The notes under the pieces were generated by a model. That model did no database searches. It was given only the letters and a program-made list of their open reading frames with translations, and was not told the DNA's origin. The position numbers and the translations under genes are program-made. A stretch of DNA of 47,954 nucleotides from Aquitalea pelogenes (GTDB taxonomy: Bacteria; Pseudomonadota; Gammaproteobacteria; Burkholderiales; Chromobacteriaceae), in contig NZ_LNQV01000033.1 of assembly GCF_001515305.1 (NCBI RefSeq), positions 1 through 47,954 of the forward strand, given 5' to 3'. Shown here piece by piece: positions 41,835 to 47,954 of the stretch (position 1 is its first letter; each line of letters begins with the position of its first letter).

Positions 41835-42737
41835 ATGGCTGACGAATCGCAACGCCCCATTATTGTCAAACGTATCAAAAAAGGCGGGCACGGCCATCAT
41901 GGCGGTGCCTGGAAGATTGCCTATGCCGACTTCGTGACGGCGATGATGGCGTTCTTCCTGCTGATGTGGCTGCTTGGTTCTGCTTCGCAAGGCACGCTCA
42001 ATGGCATTGCCGAATACTTCAAGACGCCCTTGAAAGTAGCCATGTCCGGTGGCGATGGTGCCGGTGATGCCACCTCGGTGGTGAAGGGCGGTGGTAACGA
42101 CCTGACCAAGAAGGCCGGTCAGGTCAACAAGAGCAGCAAGGAGCAGGAGCGCAAGGTACTGGAAAAGCAGGCGCTGGATAATCTGCAGCAGAAAATCCAG
42201 TCCAGTGTCGAGCAAAGCCAGGTGCTGAAGGACTACAAGAACCAGATGAAGCTGGAAATGACGCCGGAAGGGCTGAAAATCCAGATTGTCGACGAGCAGA
42301 ACCGTCCGATGTTTGATTCGGGCAGTTCGCGCATGTTGCCGCATACCCGTGTACTGCTGCAGCAACTGGCCCAGCAGCTGAACCAGCTTCCCAACCGCAT
42401 CAGCATTTCCGGCCATACTGACGCCACGCCTTTTGGCAATGGACAGAATGGTTACAGCAACTGGGAGTTGTCGGCTGATCGTGCCAATACCGCGCGACGT
42501 GAGCTGGTGGCTGGTGGCCTGCAGGACGACAAGGTGATGCGCGTGGTGGGTGTGGCTGCGGCCAATCCGCTGATCAAGAGCAATGTCTTCAGCCCGGAAA
42601 ACCGGCGCATCACCATTGTGGTGCTCAACAAGGATGCCGAGCAGGCCATCCAGAACGACGGGGTGAAGCCGCCGCTGAATCAGGAACCCATCGGTCCGAT
42701 CGGCCCGGTGGAAGCCGCCCCGGCCAAGGCAGAATAA
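41835..42737 (+). CDS. motB: Flagellar motor stator protein MotB
   Basis: MotB anchors the stator to peptidoglycan. The 300-residue protein has one membrane helix with the proton-carrying Asp32 (AYADFVTAMMAFFLLMWLLG). A plug region follows, then a periplasmic OmpA-like domain (RISISGHTDATPFG, NWELSADRANTARREL). The N-terminal RPIIVKRIKKGGHGHHGG is typical. A methyltransferase gene begins 6 bp after its stop. Confidence 0.97.
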   Translation: MADESQRPIIVKRIKKGGHGHHGGAWKIAYADFVTAMMAFFLLMWLLGSASQGTLNGIAEYFKTPLKVAMSGGDGAGDATSVVKGGGNDLTKKAGQVNKSSKEQERKVLEKQALDNLQQKIQSSVEQSQVLKDYKNQMKLEMTPEGLKIQIVDEQNRPMFDSGSSRMLPHTRVLLQQLAQQLNQLPNRISISGHTDATPFGNGQNGYSNWELSADRANTARRELVAGGLQDDKVMRVVGVAAANPLIKSNVFSPENRRITIVVLNKDAEQAIQNDGVKPPLNQEPIGPIGPVEAAPAKAE

Positions 42738-42743
42738 GTCCGC

Positions 42744-43490
42744 ATGCGCCTGGGCTTGTTGCGCCATGTGCTGCTGCAATTGCTGGCGGCTTTGCTGGCC
42801 TGGTTCTTTGTCGCACCGGTGGTACAGCCGCAGGCCTGGGCCATCTTGCAGGCGATGTTTGCCGTGTTACTGGCTTATGTCTGGCGCTTGCCGGGCTGGC
42901 AGAAGTTTGCGCATGGCCTGTTTGTGCCTGCGGTGGTTCTGTTGCAGCAACTGGGTTTGCCTGCCTGGGTTTATCTGTCCGGCCTGCTGTTGACTCTGGC
43001 ACTGGGACGCAACGCCCTTACCGAGCGGGTACCGCTGTATCGCTCAGCCCACGAGGTTGCAGAAAAGCTGGCTGCTTATCTGCCGCAGGATGCCCGGGTG
43101 CTGGAGGCCGGTTGTGGAGATGGCCGCCTGGCCATGCAACTGGCGGTGCTGCGTCCCGATCTGCACATCCTGGCACTGGAAAATGCCTGGGGCAGCTGGT
43201 TGATGGCGTGGTTGCGCTGGCATCTTGCCCGTCGTCCGGCCAGGCTTGAGTTCGGCTGCCGCAGTTTCTGGAAGGAGCACTGGGGGAGGCACGATGTGGT
43301 TTATGCCTTTTTGTCTCCTGCACCCATGCCGCGTGTTTGGCAAAAATTCCTGACCGAAGGTGCGCCCGCCAGCGTGCTGGTGAGCAATACCTTCACGGTT
43401 CCCGATGTCCAACCTGATAGCCGGATTCCGCTTGGCGGACCGCTGCAGAAAGAATTGCTGATCTGGTGCCACCCTCATGGATCTCGCTAA
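42744..43490 (+). CDS. Membrane-anchored class I SAM-dependent methyltransferase
   Basis: This 248-residue protein has about three N-terminal hydrophobic helices over residues 8-95. A compact Rossmann methyltransferase domain follows with motif I VLEAGCGDGRLAMQLA near 112-127 and an acidic residue after strand 2 (LALENAW). The substrate is unknown. It is 6 bp after motB and overlaps the next gene by 14 bp, so it is surely co-transcribed with them. The membrane-plus-methyltransferase arrangement is unusual; I know of no named family. Confidence 0.82.
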   Translation: MRLGLLRHVLLQLLAALLAWFFVAPVVQPQAWAILQAMFAVLLAYVWRLPGWQKFAHGLFVPAVVLLQQLGLPAWVYLSGLLLTLALGRNALTERVPLYRSAHEVAEKLAAYLPQDARVLEAGCGDGRLAMQLAVLRPDLHILALENAWGSWLMAWLRWHLARRPARLEFGCRSFWKEHWGRHDVVYAFLSPAPMPRVWQKFLTEGAPASVLVSNTFTVPDVQPDSRIPLGGPLQKELLIWCHPHGSR

Positions 43491-44799
43491 CTGGTTTCAG
43501 TCCATCTCCGAACGACGCTGGCCGATTCTGCCTGGCACGCTGGAAGGTGTCAGGGACGCCTGCGCCCGTAACAACGATCTGATCAGTTTTACTGATCTGG
43601 CCAATCTGTGCCTGTCCGACCCGCTGCTGCTGTTTGATCTGCTGCGGGTGGTGGGCGGTTCGCGTGCCTTGCAGCGCAATGAATCCATTCCTTCTGTCGA
43701 GCAGACCCTGATGTTGATGGGGCTGGAGGCGGTGGTGGGGCGTTTTGGCAAACTGACTGCCATGCACATCATTCCGGACAAGCTGGATGCCGAAGTGGTG
43801 GAGGCGGTGGAAGACTGGCTGGGCCGAAGCAGGGTGGCAGCGCTCATCATCAAGGAATGGCTGTCCATTTCCGGCGAACACAAGGTGGAAGACTGCTTTG
43901 TCGCTGCGCTGATCTACAACCTGCCTGCCTGTCTGTACCTGATTTATCGCAACCAGTTGCCGGACAAGCCCTTGCTGCAAGAAGTGGCCGACCATTTCGA
44001 GACAGACTATTCCAAGTTGCTGGAGCAGTTTGTGCGTGCCGTCCCGCTGCCTGTCGGCCTGCTGACCTTGCTGGGTGGTGGAGCGCCAAGCAAGCGCAAG
44101 CAATTGCTCAAGCTGGCGGTGGCCACGGCCAATACCCTGGAGCAGGGCTGGTGGCGCGGGCCGTGGAATGTCGGTCTGGACGTGGTAGGCAAGCTGATCG
44201 GTATCAGCCAGCAGCAGGTCTATCTGGGGGTGGTCCAGGCCTGCCTGACGGTTGCGCGTCAACCGCGGGCACCGGCGTATACCTACCCGGCGCGGGCCTT
44301 GCTGTTCATCGAAGGCGAATACAAGCGGCCTGAAATGAAGAAGGCCGTGGCGCTGACCAGCCCGGACCAACTGGAGCAAGGCATCCGCGAATCGATCCGG
44401 CATCTGTCGAACGACCTCAAGTTCGAACGCGTGCTGTACTATCGCTACGATCACGACAGCCACAGCCTGCGCCTCAAATACCAGGTGGGTCTGGCTGAGG
44501 GCCATGCCCTGCGCAAGCTGGCGGTAGAGCTGGAGCCGGGCACCTTCTTTACCTTGCTCACCAGCAAGGCACAAAGCTTCCACGCACCGGAGAGTGTGCG
44601 AAACCAACTGGTACGCAAATACCAGGATGACTTTTTCGATCATATCGGTGATAGCGAATTCGCCATCATGAGTCTGTACCTTGGCCATCGTCTGGTCGGG
44701 GTGTTCTATGTGGACAATGGCCGCAGCGGACGCGTGATTGACGACACCAGCTACCACCGCTTCAAGGAACTGGTGGCCCGGCTGACGCCGCACCATTGA
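43477..44799 (+). CDS. HDOD-domain signalling protein with a C-terminal GAF-like region
   Basis: HDOD proteins resemble HD phosphohydrolases without full metal sites and act in signalling, often near chemotaxis or cyclic di-GMP networks. In this 440-residue protein the HDOD region covers about residues 10-210 (LPGTLEGVRDACARNNDLIS, SVEQTLMLMGLEAVVGRFG). The C-terminal part (about 300-440: FERVLYYRYDHDSHSLRLKY, HRLVGVFYVDNGRSG) looks like a GAF domain. It overlaps the methyltransferase by 14 bp and ends 3 bp before the RNA methyltransferase gene. Its role in motility is inferred only from position in the motAB run. Confidence 0.85.
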   Translation: MDLANWFQSISERRWPILPGTLEGVRDACARNNDLISFTDLANLCLSDPLLLFDLLRVVGGSRALQRNESIPSVEQTLMLMGLEAVVGRFGKLTAMHIIPDKLDAEVVEAVEDWLGRSRVAALIIKEWLSISGEHKVEDCFVAALIYNLPACLYLIYRNQLPDKPLLQEVADHFETDYSKLLEQFVRAVPLPVGLLTLLGGGAPSKRKQLLKLAVATANTLEQGWWRGPWNVGLDVVGKLIGISQQQVYLGVVQACLTVARQPRAPAYTYPARALLFIEGEYKRPEMKKAVALTSPDQLEQGIRESIRHLSNDLKFERVLYYRYDHDSHSLRLKYQVGLAEGHALRKLAVELEPGTFFTLLTSKAQSFHAPESVRNQLVRKYQDDFFDHIGDSEFAIMSLYLGHRLVGVFYVDNGRSGRVIDDTSYHRFKELVARLTPHH

Positions 44800-44802
44800 T
44801 GC

Positions 44803-45606
44803 ATGTTGTACACCGTTAAAACCATAAGCTCGCCCCATAACGACGAAATCAAGCAGCTGACCCGGCTGGTGCAAAACAGCCGGGAGCGGCGCAAGCAGGG
44901 TGTGATGGTGCTCGAAGGCATCCATCTGACTGCGGCGGCGCTGGATGCAGGGCAGCCACCGCAGCGCCTGTACCTGAATGAAACAGCCAGCGCCCACCCC
45001 GAAGTACAAGCCTTGCTTACCCGTATGCCTGCCGCTGTCACCGTCATCATGCTGCCTGAAAGCATCATGGCCAAAGTGAGTGCACTGGCCAGCCCGCCCG
45101 AACTGCTGGCACTGTGCCAGCGTCCGTGTCCGCCCCTGCCTGCGCCGGATGCCGCGCGCGTGGTGCTGGAGGACATCCAGGACCCGGGCAATCTGGGCAC
45201 CATCCTGCGTTGTGCTGCCGCTTCCGGCGTGCGTGAGGTGCTGTTGTCCAAGGGCTGTGTCGATGTTTACTCGCCCAAGGTGTTACGTGCCGGCATGGGT
45301 GCCCATTTTGTGCTGCACATTCACGAACAGGTGGATCTGGCAGCGTCGCTGACACAATTTTCCGGTCGCAAGCTGGTGACTTATCTGGAAGGGAGCTGTT
45401 CGCTGTATAGCCAGGATCTGACCGGCCCGGTGGCGCTGGTATTCGGCAATGAAGGTGCGGGTGTCAGCCCGGCCTTGCTGGCCTTGGCCGATGCCCGGGT
45501 TCGTATTCCGATGCCGGGGCATGCCGAATCCTTGAACGTGGCGATGGCGGCGACTGTCTGCCTGTTCGAGCGGGTAAGACAGCAAGAAGCGGTAAAACCA
45601 TGCTGA
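44803..45606 (+). CDS. TrmH/SpoU-family RNA 2'-O-methyltransferase
   Basis: SpoU enzymes methylate ribose 2'-OH in rRNA or tRNA. The 267-residue protein has an N-terminal RNA-binding domain (SSPHNDEIKQLTRLVQNSRE, VMVLEGIHL) and a C-terminal SPOUT knot. The motifs are VVLEDIQDPGNLGTILR, ALVFGNEGAGV and IPMPGHAESLNVAMAA. It resembles RlmB/TsnR-like members, but the target nucleotide is unknown. It overlaps the amidase start by 7 bp. Confidence 0.92.
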   Translation: MLYTVKTISSPHNDEIKQLTRLVQNSRERRKQGVMVLEGIHLTAAALDAGQPPQRLYLNETASAHPEVQALLTRMPAAVTVIMLPESIMAKVSALASPPELLALCQRPCPPLPAPDAARVVLEDIQDPGNLGTILRCAAASGVREVLLSKGCVDVYSPKVLRAGMGAHFVLHIHEQVDLAASLTQFSGRKLVTYLEGSCSLYSQDLTGPVALVFGNEGAGVSPALLALADARVRIPMPGHAESLNVAMAATVCLFERVRQQEAVKPC

Positions 45607-46298
45607 AATCCTGGCTTGCCATCTGTCTGGGTGCTGCACTCGCTGTGCCGGCCACGGCTGCCGCGCTGCAATCGGTGGCGGTGGATATCGGTCATTCCCT
45701 GCAGGCACCGGGTGCGCGCAGCGCCAGTGGTCAGACCGAGTTCAGCTTCAACCGGCGCGCCGGTTTGCTGCTGGCCGGCATGCTGCGTGAGCAAGGTGTG
45801 GATGTGGCGGTGATCGGCGAGCAGGGCAATATCAGGCAATTGACCGAACGCACCCAGCTGGCGCAAGGACGGCAATTATTGCTTTCGGTACACCACGATT
45901 CGGTCCAGCCGCAGTATTTGCCGGAAGCAGGGCGTTTTCAGGGCTATTCCCTGTTTGTGTCACGCAAGAACCCGTTTGCTGAAACAAGCCTGGCCTGTGC
46001 CCGCCAGATTGCCTTGTCCCTGCAAGAGGCGGGTGAACGACCCACCTTGCATCACGCCGAACCAATTGCCGGTGAGAATCGCCCACTGGCCGATGCCGCT
46101 TTGGGCATTTACTGGTTTGATGACCTGGTGGTGCTCAAGACCGCCAGCCAGCCCGCTGTGCTGATTGAACACGGTGTGATTGTGAATCCACAGGAAGAAG
46201 TCCGCCTGGCATCGCCCCTTGTGGCTAGCCGTATGGCGCGTGCCATTGCAGCCGGTGCCTTGCGTTGTCCGCTGGCAGAGGCAAACAAAAAGCCCTGA
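45600..46298 (+). CDS. N-acetylmuramoyl-L-alanine amidase (Amidase_3 family)
   Basis: Amidase_3 enzymes are zinc amidases that cut the amide bond between MurNAc and the peptide stem. The 232-residue protein has a signal peptide (MLKSWLAICLGAALAVPATA) and acts in the periplasm. Zinc ligands fit His32 (DIGHSL), Glu47 and His98 (SVHHDS), with the catalytic Glu in VLIEHGVI. There is no AMIN or SPOR domain. It is the last gene of the motA-starting run and faces an LprI-like gene. Confidence 0.9.
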   Translation: MLKSWLAICLGAALAVPATAAALQSVAVDIGHSLQAPGARSASGQTEFSFNRRAGLLLAGMLREQGVDVAVIGEQGNIRQLTERTQLAQGRQLLLSVHHDSVQPQYLPEAGRFQGYSLFVSRKNPFAETSLACARQIALSLQEAGERPTLHHAEPIAGENRPLADAALGIYWFDDLVVLKTASQPAVLIEHGVIVNPQEEVRLASPLVASRMARAIAAGALRCPLAEANKKP

Positions 46299-46309
46299 TG
46301 CGCCAGGGC
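46287..46309 (-). terminator. Terminator after the LprI-like gene
   Basis: GCCCTG-ATGCGC-CAGGGC forms a stem that is followed by TTTTTG on the minus strand. It overlaps the end of the convergent amidase gene. Confidence 0.7.
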
Positions 46310-46337
46310 AGCAGGGCTGGTGTGGAGCGGCACAGGC

Positions 46338-46712
46338 TTATTGCAGCTTGCTGTTCATGCAGCCGGCGCTCTTGCACTCGCGCTTGCGATCATTGATGAA
46401 CTGCAGGCGATCAATGGTGGTGCGGGTGGCGCAATCCAGATTGACAAAGAAGCCACGCGAATCGCTGTAGCTACAGTCGGCATTGCGCTGGCGAATCCAG
46501 TTCAGCTGTCCGGCCTTCAGCAGCTTCTTGCCATCCGCATCCAGTTGCTTGGCCAATTCCCCATAACTTTCGTTCAGATCTTTGTCTGCCTGGCTGTACA
46601 CCTTGTTCAGACAGTACAGGCCGTCAAAATCGTTCTTGGGTTTGTCACAGGCAGAATTGGCCAGTGCACTGGCGCTCAATGCCAGCAGAATCAGGCTGAG
46701 CAAGGATTTCAT
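46338..46712 (-). CDS. LprI-family lysozyme inhibitor-like protein (DUF1311)
   Basis: The 124-residue protein has a signal peptide (MKSLLSLILLALSASALA) and the LprI/DUF1311 pattern: paired cysteines (ACDKPKNDFDGLYCLN), LNESYGELAKQLD, GQLNWIRQRNADCSYSD and CATRTTIDRL. Some members inhibit lysozyme in the periplasm; for most the role is untested. It converges on a cell-wall amidase gene, a suggestive but unproven link. cca lies 54 bp upstream on the same strand. Confidence 0.88.
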   Translation of the reverse strand: MKSLLSLILLALSASALANSACDKPKNDFDGLYCLNKVYSQADKDLNESYGELAKQLDADGKKLLKAGQLNWIRQRNADCSYSDSRGFFVNLDCATRTTIDRLQFINDRKRECKSAGCMNSKLQ

Positions 46713-46766
46713 ATGGGTTCTCCTGGGCTGGGAAGATGCGAGGATGCACAGTTTAGCACATCGGCA

Positions 46767-47954
46767 TCATCGGGCTGTCGCTGCTGGCAAGTCCTGGCGT
46801 GCTTGGGTGATGGCGGCAATACGCGCCTTCTCTACCATGGCCGGTATCTGGCGCGGGTCGTCACAACTGCGGGCAATGGTTCCGGCGTCCACTTCCAGTG
46901 CGGCTTGCAGCAAATGCTCCATCCACTCCACTTGGGGATAAGCGCAGTCTTCAAAATGCAGGCGGCCGCGGGCATCGGCCAGCACGGCACACAGCATCTG
47001 GCGGAAACGTTCCGGTCGGCGTAGCGCGTCGCAGTCCTTGAACAGGCGCAAGATGGTGGCGGGCTTCATTTCAGCCGTGCAGTGAATCTTGGTGTGATTG
47101 AGCACGGTGATGCGTGCCAGATCACGGCATTCCGCCGGTACACGCAGCCGTACGCACAGTGCCAGCAAGGGTTTTTCACCACGCTGCTCATGGCCGATAT
47201 GGCGCGGCAGCACATCGGCCGGTGTCAGCGCCTTGCCCAGGTCGTGGGTCAGGGCGGCAAACCGCACCGCCAGTGGCTGCTGCATGCTGGCTGCCATGTC
47301 GATGACACGCATCACATGATCGCCGGTGTCGATTTCCGGGTGGTAGTCTGCTCGCTGCGGCACGCCGAACAAAGCATCGATTTCCGGCAGGATGCGTTGC
47401 AGGGCACCGCACTCGCGCAACACCAGAAAGAAGCGCGATGGTTTGTCTTCCATCAGTGCCTTTGCCATTTCCTGCCATACCCGTTCGGCCACCAGCGCAT
47501 CGACCTCACCGGCTGCCACCATATTGCGCATCAGCAGCAGGGTTTCATCCGCCACGGCAAAGCCGAAGCGGGCAGCAAAGCGGGCCAGGCGCAAAATACG
47601 CACCGGGTCTTCGGCAAAGGCCGGGCTGACATGACGCAACAGGCCGGCCTTAAGGTCCTGCTGGCCGTGATACGGGTCAATCAGCTGACCTTGCTCGTCT
47701 TCGGCAATGGCATTGATGGTGAGGTCGCGCCGCGCCAGGTCCTGCTCCAGCGTCACGCTTTCATCGGCATGAAAGGCAAAGCCGTGATAGCCCTTGCCGG
47801 TTTTGCGCTCGGTGCGTGCCAGTGCGTATTCTTCGTGACTGCGCGGATGCAGGAAAACTGGGAAGTCCTTGCCACCGGTTGTAGCCCTGTTTGAGCATGG
47901 CTTCCACGCTGGCCCTACCACCCACCCACGTCACCGGTCCTTTACCCGCAGTCC
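46767..47954 (-). pseudogene. cca: CCA-adding tRNA nucleotidyltransferase, N-terminally truncated by the window edge and frameshifted
   Basis: Cca adds or repairs the 3' CCA of tRNAs. From GKDFPVFLHPRSHEEYALAR onward the sequence reads as intact class II Cca. It includes the RRDLTINAIA motif, SPAFAEDPVRILRLARFAAR and an HD domain (ALTHDLGKALTP). Upstream the frame breaks: near 47871-47882 two bases are missing from Lys-Pro-Val-Gly, and 47900-47950 shows several extra G residues. In the last bases GLRVKDR still matches the GLPVKDRDW catalytic region, so the gene continues past the window. The first ~20 residues (GGAVRD motif) are not present. The clustering of indels at the very edge points to low-quality contig-end sequence. 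Confidence 0.88.

Noticed and set aside
41160-45009. Very long antisense open frames (about 539 and 538 codons) over motA-motB and the HDOD gene
   Set aside because: Low-complexity, His/Gln-rich translations with no recognisable domains. They are shadows of well-supported plus-strand genes.
1-47954. CRISPR arrays, insertion sequences, phage genes
   Set aside because: No regularly spaced repeats, transposase, integrase or phage structural genes were seen.

Overview
This window reads as chromosomal core genome of a moderately GC-rich betaproteobacterium. Gene order (tig-clpP-clpX-lon-hupB-tRNA-ppiD), DUF3579, DUF2788, a Neisseria/Bordetella-type porin and close protein similarity to Chromobacteriaceae suggest Neisseriales, Chromobacterium/Aquitalea-like. 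That placement is from memory of these families, not from a search. No mobile element, integrase, CRISPR array or rRNA was seen.

Layout. 1-3.4 kb: tRNA-Asp and tRNA-Val (minus strand), accA, tilS and a yccA-like membrane protein. 3.5-4.5 kb: tRNA-Leu and tRNA-Thr, each with a good sigma-70 promoter, flanking a small exported His/Lys-rich protein. 5-13.4 kb: a protein quality-control block (trigger factor, ClpP, ClpX, Lon behind a sigma-32-like promoter, HU-beta, a second identical tRNA-Val/tRNA-Asp pair, PpiD). 13.4-24.2 kb: sodB, a YhiN-type flavoprotein, dnaB, a [2Fe-2S] ferredoxin/hydrolase pair, rnk, an orphan flagellin, map, a porin with an FNR-like box, DUF3579, dinG. 24.4-28.8 kb: an Orn/Lys/Arg decarboxylase followed by argF and argG. 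29-32.3 kb: DUF2788, a LysE exporter, yajQ, a COG2509 flavoprotein. 32.6-40.6 kb: a chemoreceptor and a divergent polyamine-catabolism locus (PauR/PuuR-type regulator plus aldehyde dehydrogenase one way; gamma-glutamyl-GABA hydrolase, gamma-glutamylpolyamine synthetase and putrescine aminotransferase the other). 41-46.3 kb: motA-motB in a tight run with a membrane-anchored methyltransferase, an HDOD protein, a SpoU-family RNA methyltransferase and a cell-wall amidase. 46.3-47.95 kb: an LprI-like lysozyme inhibitor and a broken, partial cca.

How the genes connect. Arginine and polyamine metabolism is the strongest theme: ArgF and ArgG build arginine, the PLP decarboxylase would make a polyamine or diamine, and the locus 8 kb away would degrade polyamines to GABA. 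A chemoreceptor of unknown ligand lies beside it.

Sequence quality. accA, yccA and hupB each carry one apparent single-base deletion in an otherwise perfect gene, and the last ~90 bases of cca hold several indels. Essential genes are among them, so sequencing or assembly error is the likeliest cause, and the window probably ends at a contig edge. I found no clearly new multi-gene system. The best candidates for follow-up are the His/Lys-rich exported protein, the orphan flagellin, the FNR-like box at the porin and the motAB-HDOD gene run.
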